DNA of 64,000 bases, taken from Fulvimarina sp039652615 (lineage in GTDB: Bacteria; Pseudomonadota; Alphaproteobacteria; Rhizobiales; Rhizobiaceae). The notes under the pieces were generated by a model. The model was not told the DNA's origin. It did no database searches and saw nothing but the letters and a program-made list of their open reading frames with translations. Position numbers and translations under genes: made by a program. Of this stretch, positions 1-8,255 are shown piece after piece. How positions within the stretch are numbered: the stretch's first letter is position 1; every line of letters starts with the position of its first letter. The DNA is taken from positions 62,001-126,000 of the forward strand of contig NZ_JBDJAC010000009.1 in the NCBI RefSeq assembly GCF_039652615.1, given 5' to 3'.

Positions 1-252
1 GGCGGACGCAGCCGCTCGGCCGCCCTGCGCCAAGCCAGCCGCGATGCGGTGAAACTGGCGATCGTCGCCGCGATCATGCTGATTGCCGCCGGTCTCCTCG
101 AAGGGTTCGGCCGCCAGCTGGTGACCGATCTGTGGGCGCGCGTCGTCATCGGCTGGGCTGTCGGGCTCTGCTGGCTCGTCTGGTTTCTGCGCGCCGGGCG
201 CGGCGTGGACAAAAACGAGCGGTCCGACAAAGAGCGCGAGACGCGCCGATGA
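1..252 (+). CDS. SpoIIM-family (DUF95) membrane protein, C-terminal fragment
   Basis: Only the last 83 codons lie in the window; the gene begins upstream. The visible part reads on from the first base without a start codon. It has a basic stretch, a hydrophobic helix (about residues 18-36 of the fragment), a GFG turn, a second helix and a charged tail. A basic loop leading into two helices resembles the C-terminal end of stage II sporulation protein M-like membrane proteins, which in non-sporulating bacteria accompany RDD proteins. The stop overlaps the start of the next gene (ATGA), which indicates translational coupling with the RDD gene. The family call rests on this short tail and its neighbour, so it is moderate. 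Confidence 0.55.
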   Translation, partial: GGRSRSAALRQASRDAVKLAIVAAIMLIAAGLLEGFGRQLVTDLWARVVIGWAVGLCWLVWFLRAGRGVDKNERSDKERETRR

Positions 253-1241
253 GCAAGAACGCCCAGTCTCGCCGCTCGTCCCCGATTCCCTCGATCAAGG
301 CCACCCGCCCAGTTCCGAAGACGAACTCGCCGCGCAAGGTTTCGAGGCCTTCGAAGCAGAATAGGCTTTTCTTCACACCGCCAGAGGGTGTGCGGCTCAG
401 CTTCGACATTGCAAGCATCGGCTCGCGCGCCGGCGCGCAGTTCATCGATCTCGCGATCACCACCGTCGCGACGATCATCATTCTGATCGTTGTCACCTTC
501 GCGTTTCAAGGGAGTGGCAATGCCATCGAGGCGATCGTCGCACTGCTCTTCTTCTTCATCGGCACGCCCTATTACATCGTTTCGGAATTGACGATGAACG
601 GGCGCACCATCGGCAAGAAGATGCTGGGACTGCGAGTGATTTCCCGCGACGGCCTGGGCCTTTCGACCCATCAGATCGTGGTGCGGAACTTGACGAAGGA
701 GGTGGAGGTCTTCCTGCCCGTCGGCTTCCTGCTCGGCGGCGCGGCCGACAGCGTCTGGATCGTCGTTCCGATGCTCGTCTGGATCATCTTCGTTTTCGTG
801 GTGCCCGCGCGAAACCGCTACAATCAGCGCATCGGCGACATCGCCGCCTGCACGGCCGTCATCCTCGATCCGCGCCCACTGCTTCTGCCGGATATCGCCC
901 GCGAGGTGGGTGCGACGGCCCGCGAGCGCTTCGTTTTCACATCCGCCCAGCTCGACGCTTACGGTGCCTACGAACTTCAGGTTCTGGAGCGCCTTTTGCG
1001 CGGCGAAGAGGTTGCGAAGCATCGCAAGGAAAGCGATGCAATGGCAAAGGTCGGCGCACGGATCAGGGCCAAGATCGGCTATGACGAGGCCGTCACGCCG
1101 GACAAGGAAAGAGAATTTCTTCAAAGTTTTTACGTTGCGCAACGGAACTATCTTGAGCAGAAGAAGCTCATGGGCGATTCCCGCACCGACAAATTCCATA
1201 ACGCCACCAGGAGCGATAGCGGCAAAGTCGCAAACTCCTGA
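249..1241 (+). CDS. RDD-family membrane protein
   Basis: A protein of 330 residues. The start is the ATG that overlaps the previous stop; an in-frame extension further upstream is only a shadow of the preceding gene. A basic, proline-rich N-terminus (1-45) precedes an RDD domain. The segment RLSFDIASIGSRAGAQFID carries the RDD-like Arg/Asp pattern, followed by membrane helices and the family-typical GRTIGKKMLGLRVI segment. A soluble tail of about 120 residues follows. RDD proteins are integral membrane proteins, some linked to ion exchange, but most have no known function. Pairing with a SpoIIM-type gene is common and suggests a shared membrane role. Confidence 0.8.
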   Translation: MSKNAQSRRSSPIPSIKATRPVPKTNSPRKVSRPSKQNRLFFTPPEGVRLSFDIASIGSRAGAQFIDLAITTVATIIILIVVTFAFQGSGNAIEAIVALLFFFIGTPYYIVSELTMNGRTIGKKMLGLRVISRDGLGLSTHQIVVRNLTKEVEVFLPVGFLLGGAADSVWIVVPMLVWIIFVFVVPARNRYNQRIGDIAACTAVILDPRPLLLPDIAREVGATARERFVFTSAQLDAYGAYELQVLERLLRGEEVAKHRKESDAMAKVGARIRAKIGYDEAVTPDKEREFLQSFYVAQRNYLEQKKLMGDSRTDKFHNATRSDSGKVANS

Positions 1242-1315
1242 CACTTCCCAAGCGGCAATGAAGCCCGGCCGCGCGGCTTGAGCGGGCCGGAGACGACCGC
1301 GAAAAGGAGATTTCA

Positions 1316-2104
1316 ATGACCATCGACTCGCCCGAACCCGCCAAGCCGAGTTTTGGTGTCGGCAACTGTATCGGAGAAACATTTTCGATCTTCAGCAGCC
1401 GCTTCGGCATTTTCGCAGGTATCGGCATCGTCTGCGGCCTGATCACGCAGATCCCGAGCCTTGTTGCCCTCGGCACCGTCTCGACCATCGAACAATCCTT
1501 CGATCCGGCGACGAGCGCGGCGGTCGGCAACATCATGATCGACTCTCCGTTGATTTACGGTCTCGTCTTCATCCTTCTTCCGATCATTCTGTATGCGCTC
1601 ATGACCGGCATGCTCACCCTTGCGGCCTATGACGCGAAGACCGGCCGAGCACCCAGCATGGCGCGATACATCGCGGCAGCTATCAAACAGGCGATCTGGC
1701 TGGTCATTCTGACGATCTTCGTCACGCTCATGTTCGGCGTCGGTTTTGCCCTGTTTATCGTACCGGGCGTCTGGCTTCTCGGCGTTCTCGGCCCCTATGT
1801 CCCCGTTCTCATGATCGAGAAGCTCGGCTTTCGGACGCTCGGCCGCACGGCGCAACTGACGAAAGACTATCGCTGGCCGATCGTCGGCTTTCTCGCCCTC
1901 ATCTATATCGTCGTCATCGTCGGCAGTTTTCTCGTCGGCTTCGTCGGCCTGATCCTGCCGGTTTTTGCACTCTTCCTGCTTCAGGGTGCCATCTCTGGCC
2001 TGACGACAGCGATTTTCTCGATCTCGACGGCCGTTGCCTATGCGCGCCTTCGCGAGATCAAGGAAGGCGTCGGCTTCGACGATCTGGCGGACGTGTTCGC
2101 CTAG
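1316..2104 (+). CDS. Polytopic membrane protein of unknown function
   Basis: A protein of 262 residues, preceded by AAGGAG ending 7 bases before the ATG. It has about five to six hydrophobic helices, a short acidic N-terminus, and a conserved-looking GETFSIFSSRFGIF segment leading into the first helix. The arrangement resembles the membrane domain of the GlpQ-associated or DUF975/YciC-like groups, but no diagnostic motif settles it. It lies 74 bases after the RDD gene on the same strand and may share its transcript. No catalytic residues are apparent. Confidence 0.6.
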   Translation: MTIDSPEPAKPSFGVGNCIGETFSIFSSRFGIFAGIGIVCGLITQIPSLVALGTVSTIEQSFDPATSAAVGNIMIDSPLIYGLVFILLPIILYALMTGMLTLAAYDAKTGRAPSMARYIAAAIKQAIWLVILTIFVTLMFGVGFALFIVPGVWLLGVLGPYVPVLMIEKLGFRTLGRTAQLTKDYRWPIVGFLALIYIVVIVGSFLVGFVGLILPVFALFLLQGAISGLTTAIFSISTAVAYARLREIKEGVGFDDLADVFA

Positions 2105-2150
2105 AGCATGATGCCGAAAAGTTGCATGACTTTTCGGATTACATCATGCG
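2104..2150. repeat. Rhizobial-type intergenic palindrome, copy 1
   Basis: Directly after the stop of the preceding gene lies an inverted repeat: GCATGATG CCGAAAAGT, a short loop, ACTTTTCGG and CATCATGC. It is followed by a GC-poor stretch and a TTAGAGCGGAATG tail. This is the well-known dispersed palindrome of Rhizobiales intergenic regions. Here it lies between two convergent genes, where it may also act as a transcription end. Degenerate relatives occur at 63590-63634 and about 29594-29632. Confidence 0.8.
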
Positions 2151-2208
2151 GAAAAACAAAGGCTTAGAGCGGAATGCCGACCCAGACTTATCGCATTTCG
2201 ATCTAAAG

Positions 2209-3066
2209 TTAACTGGTCAGCAGTTCGACAAGGTCGCCGCGCTCGTCGCAGAGCACGTCGATCACATCGAGATGGTGCCGGCCGGGGATTTCGAGGCCTC
2301 GCGTCCTCAATCCGAAGCCGCACCACACATTGGGAAGCAACGCATTCTGCCGGCGCAGTTCAGGCAATTCGTCCGCTCCTGCGACGCAGATCAGTTCGGC
2401 GCCAAGCCGGGGTTCGAGCAACGCCGGGCTCTCCGCCCGTGCCGTCTGAATATCAAGACCCAGCACGTCGTTCATCGCGGTGCGCATGATGGGGCGAAGA
2501 TCGTGCAGCCCGCTGATCGACACCACCCGGTCGATCCGCTCCGCCGTCGATGCCGCGACCGGCGCATCCTCGCAGATCATCCGCGCCGCCAGATGCCCGC
2601 CAGCCGAATGACCGGACAGGCGGATCGGCCCGGCAACGCGCCCCGCCACGTGGTCGAGGCAGGCCCCGATTTCCCGCGTGATCTCGGGGATCGTCGCATC
2701 AGGGCAAAGCGTATATTCCGGCAGCGCCACGGCATAATCGCGCGCCAGAGATCCGCTCGCGAAATGGGAAAAGCTCTCCACATCCTGTGACTTCCAGTAG
2801 CCACCATGGATGAAGACCACGAGGCCCTTTGCTTCGCCTTCCGGGTGAAACAGGTCGTAGCGCTGGCGAGGCCGCGAGCCGCAGGATATTCCGATATCCG
2901 CCCTTTTCGCTTCAACCAGGCGATCGCGGAAGGCCGCAGCATCCGCCTGCCAGCGCGAGACGATGGCCCCGGCATCGGCAACCGCCGCACGGTTGTCGTA
3001 GGCGGCGTCGAAATCTACGACGACCTCGCCTCTCGCGATCCAGGTTTCCTCGCTCAGTCGGGCCAT
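2209..3066 (-). CDS. Alpha/beta hydrolase, kynurenine formamidase-like
   Basis: A protein of 285 residues. The oxyanion-hole motif HGGYW (about residues 88-92) is typical of arylformamidase/kynurenine formamidase, and GHSAGGHLA is the nucleophile elbow with the catalytic Ser. An Asp near ADE and a late His in PGRHHLDVID complete a plausible Ser-Asp-His triad. Family members hydrolyse N-formylkynurenine or related amides and esters in the cytoplasm. The gene follows livF by 13 bases, so it is probably the last gene of the transporter operon. That suggests its substrate is imported by, or derived from the solute of, this ABC system. The exact substrate is unknown. Confidence 0.75.
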   Translation of the reverse strand: MARLSEETWIARGEVVVDFDAAYDNRAAVADAGAIVSRWQADAAAFRDRLVEAKRADIGISCGSRPRQRYDLFHPEGEAKGLVVFIHGGYWKSQDVESFSHFASGSLARDYAVALPEYTLCPDATIPEITREIGACLDHVAGRVAGPIRLSGHSAGGHLAARMICEDAPVAASTAERIDRVVSISGLHDLRPIMRTAMNDVLGLDIQTARAESPALLEPRLGAELICVAGADELPELRRQNALLPNVWCGFGLRTRGLEIPGRHHLDVIDVLCDERGDLVELLTS

Positions 3067-3079
3067 GTCGTTTCACTCC

Positions 3080-3781
3080 TCATACATGCAGGAATCGGTC
3101 CTTGATCTCCGGCGTCGCCTTCAGTTCCTCCGTCGTCCCGGTCCAGGCGATCCGGCCCTTCTCGATCACCACATGCCGGTCGGCGAAACGGGCCAGCGCA
3201 TCGACATTCTTGTCGATGACGAGGATCGCATCGCCGGCATGTTTGATGGCTTCGAGGCATTGCCAGATCTCGGCCCGCACCAGAGGGGCAAGCCCCTCCG
3301 TCGCCTCGTCAAGGACGACGAGACGCGGATTGGTCATCAGCGCCCGGCCAATGGCGAGCATCTGCTGCTCTCCTCCCGAAAGCTGGCTACCCAGATTGCG
3401 GCGACGGGCCTTCAGGGATGGAAACAGGCTGTAGACGGAGGCGAGTGTCCATTTCGCGGCGCCCTTCACCCCGCGCCTCTCGGTCGCGACGAGATTCTCT
3501 TCCACGGTCAGCGTAGGAAAGATCCGGCGCCCCTCCGGCACGAGACCCAGCCCCTTCTGCGCGATGGCATGGGGCGGCTTGCCGGCGACATCCTCCCCGT
3601 CGATCAAGATGCGGCCACTGACCGGCTTCAACAGGCCGAAGATCGACTTGACGGTCGTCGTCTTGCCCATGCCGTTGCGGCCAAGAAGCGTGACCACCTC
3701 GCCCGCGCCGACAAAGAGGTCGACGCCGAACAGAATGCGGCTATCGCCATAGGAGGCGTTCAGATTCTCCACCGTGAGCAT
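3080..3781 (-). CDS. livF: Branched-chain amino acid-type ABC transporter ATP-binding protein LivF
   Basis: A protein of 233 residues, the normal length. Walker A is GRNGMGKTT, the signature motif is LSGGEQQML, and Walker B is LVVLDEATEGLAP. The DEATEGLAP variant and the early YGDSRILFGVDL segment are characteristic of LivF rather than LivG. It acts as one of two nucleotide-binding subunits energising LivHM at the cytoplasmic membrane. Its start overlaps the livG stop by one base (TGATG), showing coupled translation. Confidence 0.9.
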   Translation of the reverse strand: MLTVENLNASYGDSRILFGVDLFVGAGEVVTLLGRNGMGKTTTVKSIFGLLKPVSGRILIDGEDVAGKPPHAIAQKGLGLVPEGRRIFPTLTVEENLVATERRGVKGAAKWTLASVYSLFPSLKARRRNLGSQLSGGEQQMLAIGRALMTNPRLVVLDEATEGLAPLVRAEIWQCLEAIKHAGDAILVIDKNVDALARFADRHVVIEKGRIAWTGTTEELKATPEIKDRFLHV

Positions 3782-4539
3782 CAGGCGGCCTCTTCTTCAC
3801 CGAGATAGGCGGCGCGAACGGCAAGATCGTCGCGAACCTCGGCTGGCGTCCCGCTGGCGATGATCTTGCCATAGACAAGAACGCTCACCCGGTCGGCCAG
3901 AGCGAAGACGGCTTCCATATCGTGCTCGACGAGAATGATGGTATGCGTGGTCTTCAGCTCCCGCATCAGCGTCACAAGCGAGGCCGATTCTTCATGGCTC
4001 GTACCCGCCAGCGGCTCATCGAGCAGAAGAAGCCCTGCGCCTGTCGCCAGCGCAATGGCAATCTCAAGCTGGCGCTTCTCGCCATGGGAAAGGTTCGCCG
4101 CGATCCGGTCGGCGCGATCGGTGAGGTTTACCCGCGCCAGCGCCTCCATCGCCTCGGCGTTCAATTCGGCTTCCGAAGCTGCGCGGGCAAAGAACCGAAA
4201 GCTCGATCCAGAGCGCGCCTGGACGGCGAGAGCGACATTTTCCAGAACCGAAAAGCCTTCCAGGATGGAGGTGATCTGGAAGGACCGCGCAAGACCGAGC
4301 CGCACGCGGTCAGCCATCGAGCGCGTGGTGATATCCGCGCCGTCGAGAAAAATCCGGCCGCTATCGCTTTTCAATTGGCCAGAAAGCTGATGGATCAGCG
4401 TCGTCTTGCCGGCCCCGTTCGGACCGATAACGGCGTGAAGCTCGCCCTTCGGCACAGACATCGAGACATCGTCCGTCACGCATAGCGCGCCGAACGACTT
4501 GCGGAGGCTTTCAATCCTGAGAAGCGGCTGATCGGTCAT
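3781..4539 (-). CDS. livG: Branched-chain amino acid-type ABC transporter ATP-binding protein LivG
   Basis: A protein of 252 residues from the ATG at 4539, two bases after the livM stop. A longer in-frame extension would overlap livM and is rejected. Walker A is GPNGAGKTTLIHQ, followed by the LivG-type ARSFQITSILEGFSVLENV segment. The signature is LSHGEKRQLEIA, Walker B is GLLLLDEPLAG, and the switch His lies in LVEHDMEAVF. It pairs with LivF in the ATPase dimer. The divergent signature (LSHGEK) is normal for this subfamily. Confidence 0.9.
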   Translation of the reverse strand: MTDQPLLRIESLRKSFGALCVTDDVSMSVPKGELHAVIGPNGAGKTTLIHQLSGQLKSDSGRIFLDGADITTRSMADRVRLGLARSFQITSILEGFSVLENVALAVQARSGSSFRFFARAASEAELNAEAMEALARVNLTDRADRIAANLSHGEKRQLEIAIALATGAGLLLLDEPLAGTSHEESASLVTLMRELKTTHTIILVEHDMEAVFALADRVSVLVYGKIIASGTPAEVRDDLAVRAAYLGEEEAA

Positions 4540-4541
4540 GT

Positions 4542-5561
4542 CTACGCGCCTTTGAACAGGCGTTTCGCCGCGCCCGCGATGCCACCACGGGTAAAGAGCG
4601 CGAGACAGACGATCAGCACGCCGAGGATGAGCTTCCAGTGCTGCCAGAGGTTTGCCAGCCATTCCTCGGCAAGTAACAAGGCAATGGCTCCCGCGATCGG
4701 CCCGACGAGCGTTCCCATGCCACCGATCACCACCATGACGATGAGTTCGCCCGAGCGCTGCCAGTTCATATAGGCGGGCGAGACGAACTCCGTCTGATTG
4801 GCAAGGAAGACGCCAGCCAGCGCGGCGATGGCGCCGGAGACGACATAGGCGGTCAGCTGGTAGGGATAGGGCGAAAAGCCGATGGCCTCAATGCGCGTGG
4901 CGTTGTCGCGCGTGCCCCGCAGCACCCGGCCAAAACGCGATGCGACCATGGCGCGGAGCACGAAAAAGACGATCACCAGCAAGGCGAGCACCACGTAGAA
5001 CAGCGCAAGGTCGCTTTCCAGAAGATCGCTGCCGAAGACCATCGAGCGGTTCCACAGCGTCATGCCGTCATCGCCGCCATAGGCGGACAGCGAGATCATG
5101 AAGAAATAGGCCATCTGCCCGAAGGCAAGCGTGATCATGATGAAGTAGACGCCGCTCGTCCGCAGCGAGATGGCACCCGTCACGAAAGCGAAGAGCGATG
5201 CTGCGAGGAGAGCGACGGGTATCTGGATCAGAAGATCCTCGACACCGTGGCTCGCCAGGATCGCGACCGAATAGGCTCCGATGCCGAGAAAGGCCGCATG
5301 GCCGAAGGAGACCATCGCGCCGAAGCCAAGCACCAGATCGAGCGCGAGGGCGGCCAGCGCGAAGACCATGATCCGCGTCGCCGTCACGATGAGGAACGGG
5401 TCGTCAAGGGCGCTCGCCAGCAGCGGCAGAAGCGCCAGCACCAAGAAAATGATCGCTCCCGCGATCGCGGCTCCTTGCCGTGAGATGATACCGAAGCGGC
5501 GGCGTGTCGCGACCACCGGCCCGGCCATATCCTCGTCCTTTCGCGGTGCGCTTACAGTCAT
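4542..5561 (-). CDS. livM: Branched-chain amino acid-type ABC transporter permease LivM
   Basis: A protein of 339 residues with eight to ten predicted helices and the LivM-type patterns LDLVLGFGAMVSFGHAAFLGIGAY and GGMGTLVGPIAGA (spread across residues about 70-95 and 270-285). It forms the inner-membrane channel with LivH. The start at 5561 overlaps the livH stop by four bases (ATGA); an internal ATG at 5528 is possible but would lose the coupling. Confidence 0.88.
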   Translation of the reverse strand: MTVSAPRKDEDMAGPVVATRRRFGIISRQGAAIAGAIIFLVLALLPLLASALDDPFLIVTATRIMVFALAALALDLVLGFGAMVSFGHAAFLGIGAYSVAILASHGVEDLLIQIPVALLAASLFAFVTGAISLRTSGVYFIMITLAFGQMAYFFMISLSAYGGDDGMTLWNRSMVFGSDLLESDLALFYVVLALLVIVFFVLRAMVASRFGRVLRGTRDNATRIEAIGFSPYPYQLTAYVVSGAIAALAGVFLANQTEFVSPAYMNWQRSGELIVMVVIGGMGTLVGPIAGAIALLLAEEWLANLWQHWKLILGVLIVCLALFTRGGIAGAAKRLFKGA

Positions 5562-6484
5562 CGTGCGGAAGCCCGCGCCGGAAAGAGGCCGGACGGCCGC
5601 ACGAAAAGCACCACGGCCATCAGAATGTAGATCAGCATCGGCGCGAGCGTCCGGCCCGCCTGCCCCGCGGCCGAAGCGTCCATCACCGAGCGCAGCAGGA
5701 TCGGCCCAAAGGTCCGCCCGAGCGTATCGACGAGCCCGACGAGGATGGCGGCAACGAAAGCCCCACGGACCGAGCCGACGCCGCCGATTACGATGACGAC
5801 GAAGGTAAGAATGAGAATGGAGTCTCCCATGCCGGGTTCGACGGAGAGGATCGGCGCGACCATGGCACCGGCAAAGCCCGCGAGCATCGCGCCAAGACCG
5901 AAGACGAGCATGAAGAGGCGCTTGATATCGACGCCGAGCGCGGACACCATCGGCCCATCGCTGGCCCCGGCTCGCAGCAGCATCCCCGTACGTGTGTGAT
6001 TGACGAGAAGATAGAGGCCGAGCGCCGTCGCGAGCCCCGCGACAATGATGGCGATGCGAAAGACCGGATATTGCACGAAGCCGATCAGCGGCACCGAACC
6101 CGACAGGATCTCCGGGATCGGCACGCTCGTCGGCGCCGCGCCCCAGATCATCTTCACCCCCTCGTTGAGGATCAGGATCAGGCCGAAGGTCGCAAGGACC
6201 TGATCGAGATGATCGCGCTCGTAGAGTCTTCGGAAGATGAGGAATTCGAGCATTATGCCGAAGGCCAGCGCCGCCGGGAGCGCGATCGCAAGCCCCAGAA
6301 AGAAATCCCCGGTCATCGCGGTGAACATCGCCACGAAATAGGCGCCGACCATGTAGAGGACGCCGTGGGCGAGATTGATCAGGTCCATGATCCCGAAGAT
6401 CAGCGTCAGCCCGGCGGCAACGAGAAAGAGGAGCACGCCGAACTGGATGCCGTTCAAGGCTTGCAGGAGGAAGAGGTTGAACAT
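5558..6484 (-). CDS. livH: Branched-chain amino acid-type ABC transporter permease LivH
   Basis: A protein of 308 residues, starting with the LivH-typical LQALNGIQFGVLLFLVAAGL and LIFGIMDLINLAHG segments. GGVGSVRGAFVAAILVG lies near the C-terminus. It is a polytopic inner-membrane subunit. No good Shine-Dalgarno precedes the ATG. The gene is separated from livK by 440 bases that hold repeats, so livHMGF may also be transcribed from its own promoter. Confidence 0.88.
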   Translation of the reverse strand: MFNLFLLQALNGIQFGVLLFLVAAGLTLIFGIMDLINLAHGVLYMVGAYFVAMFTAMTGDFFLGLAIALPAALAFGIMLEFLIFRRLYERDHLDQVLATFGLILILNEGVKMIWGAAPTSVPIPEILSGSVPLIGFVQYPVFRIAIIVAGLATALGLYLLVNHTRTGMLLRAGASDGPMVSALGVDIKRLFMLVFGLGAMLAGFAGAMVAPILSVEPGMGDSILILTFVVIVIGGVGSVRGAFVAAILVGLVDTLGRTFGPILLRSVMDASAAGQAGRTLAPMLIYILMAVVLFVRPSGLFPARASAR

Positions 6485-6924
6485 CAGTTGTTATACTGTT
6501 TCCGGCTGATCAGGCCGGGGACGGTATCCAAGCCCGCGCGGCGTATGTGCGTTCTTTAAATCCGTCATCGCGAAGCGATCAAACGGATTTCGTATTGTCG
6601 CGTTCTCGTCGTCATCCTGCAGTCGTAAGGGGCCGGCGGCCTGCGGTTCAGGAGGTTTTCAGGACCCCGCGGAGCGATGGCAACGCGTATTCCTTCGGTA
6701 TCCTCAGAGATCGACGCTCTTTCGCCGCCTCTCTCGTCATTCCCGGCCTTTGAGGCGAGGATCCAGAAAAGCCGACGGCAAGAGCGCAGTCTTCAGGTCA
6801 AATCCTTGATAGCAACACCGCCTGGATCCTCGGGACGGATCCCGAGGATGACGGATGCGGGGATTTCAGCGTCGACAGGCGAGCCCCGGCACCGATGGTC
6901 CCATACTACCCTTAGGAAAGAGCC
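6485..6924. repeat. Gene-free gap between livH and livK with an inverted repeat pair
   Basis: No open frame here looks coding. At about 6735-6765 lies CGTCATTCCCGG...GAGGATCCAG. At 6822-6854 lies CTGGATCCTCGGGA...TCCCGAGGATGACGG, which is a hairpin on its own and is also complementary to the first part. This resembles REP-like alphaproteobacterial intergenic elements. The position downstream of livK suggests a role in RNA stability or partial termination, giving more binding protein than permease. That role is inferred. Confidence 0.6.
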
Positions 6925-8106
6925 TCACCCCATCTTGCATTGATCGACATAGGCGTCGGAATAGTCCTCGAAGATCGTTTCCTGAATCTCGGTCTGGTAC
7001 TTTCCGTCATCCCGCTTGGCGACCTTCACGAGGTAGAAGTCCTGAACCGGAAAGTGGTTCGGGCCCATCTTGAAGTCGCCGCGCAGGGAATCGAAGTCTG
7101 CCGCTTCGAGGCCGGCGCGGATCGCGTCGGTATCGCTCAAATTGCCATCGGCGGCCTTCACGGCACTGTCGATCATCTGCGCCGCGTCATAGCCCTGCAT
7201 GGCATAGAGGCCGGGAACGCTGCCGTATTTCTCCTCATAAGCCTTGACGAAGGCCCTGGACTGCTCGTTGTCCATGTTCGGCGCCCAGGTCGCACCGCCG
7301 AAGAAGCCGACGGCTGCATCCTGCTGGGCCGGAAGCGTGGTCTCGTCCACCGTAAAGGCGGAAAGGAACGGGATCGTTTCGAGGCCTGCCTGCCGGTACT
7401 GCTTGACGAGATTGACGCCCATGCCACCCGGCATGAAGGTAAACACGGCATCGGGCTGCATCGCAGCGATCTGCGCGAGCTCGGCGGAGAAGTCGAGCTG
7501 CCCGAGCTGGGTGTAGATCTCGTTCGTCACCTCGCCCTTGTAGGAGCGCTTGAAGCCCGCGAGCGAATCCTTGCCGGCCTGATAGTTCGGCGCCATCAGG
7601 AAGACCCGTTCGAAACCCTGATCCTGGGCGTATTTGCCGAGGACTTCGTGCACCTGATCGTTCTGATAGGAAACGACGAAGAGGTTCTTGTTGCAGCCCT
7701 CGCCGGCAAACACCGACGGCCCGGCATTGGGACTGATCAGGAAGGCGCCGGCATCGGTCACCGGCTTGGCGATCGCCGCCATGATATTGGAGAAGATCGG
7801 ACCGACCACGAACTCGGCGCCATCGCGCTCGACGAGCTCACGCGCACGGTTCGCCGCGACATCCGGCTTCAGCTCGTCGTCGACCGTGGTGATCTTCGTC
7901 TCGACGCCGCCGAGCTTTCCGCCCATTTCCTCGACAGCCAGCATGAAACCATCACGGCCCTGTTCGCCAAGAACGGCGCCGGGGCCCGAGAGCGTCAGCA
8001 TGAGGCCGATGTCGAGGGTTTTGTCGGCAGCGTCCTCTGCAAGCGCGCAGGTGCTCAGCGCCGTCGCCGCCATCAGGCCGAGCGCTGCGATCTTGAACGA
8101 TTTCAT
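6925..8106 (-). CDS. ABC transporter periplasmic substrate-binding protein (LivK type)
   Basis: A protein of 393 residues, starting at the ATG at 8106 with GGGGGAGGG just upstream; a longer in-frame start would lack this site. The signal peptide is MKSFKIAALGLMAATALSTC-ALA, with probable cleavage after ALA. The mature part is a type I periplasmic binding protein (Peripla_BP_6), beginning DIGLMLTLSGPGAVLGEQGR and containing GPIFSNIMAAIAKPV. It captures the solute for LivHMGF. The ligand cannot be read from the sequence; such proteins bind branched-chain amino acids, aromatic acids, amides or urea. The downstream formamidase-like hydrolase hints at an aromatic or amide compound. Confidence 0.85.
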   Translation of the reverse strand: MKSFKIAALGLMAATALSTCALAEDAADKTLDIGLMLTLSGPGAVLGEQGRDGFMLAVEEMGGKLGGVETKITTVDDELKPDVAANRARELVERDGAEFVVGPIFSNIMAAIAKPVTDAGAFLISPNAGPSVFAGEGCNKNLFVVSYQNDQVHEVLGKYAQDQGFERVFLMAPNYQAGKDSLAGFKRSYKGEVTNEIYTQLGQLDFSAELAQIAAMQPDAVFTFMPGGMGVNLVKQYRQAGLETIPFLSAFTVDETTLPAQQDAAVGFFGGATWAPNMDNEQSRAFVKAYEEKYGSVPGLYAMQGYDAAQMIDSAVKAADGNLSDTDAIRAGLEAADFDSLRGDFKMGPNHFPVQDFYLVKVAKRDDGKYQTEIQETIFEDYSDAYVDQCKMG

Positions 8107-8255
8107 TGTCCCTCCCCCGGCGGCTTCCCGCTGGCGCACTGATGGCGCCATGCTTCGGTCCCGCCCTGTCATGATTGCTTTGCAGCCGGAATCGACCGCC
8201 TGAGCCGAGTTTATACAGAAAACATTCCGCCGCAACACAACCGGGCCGCCAGCGC

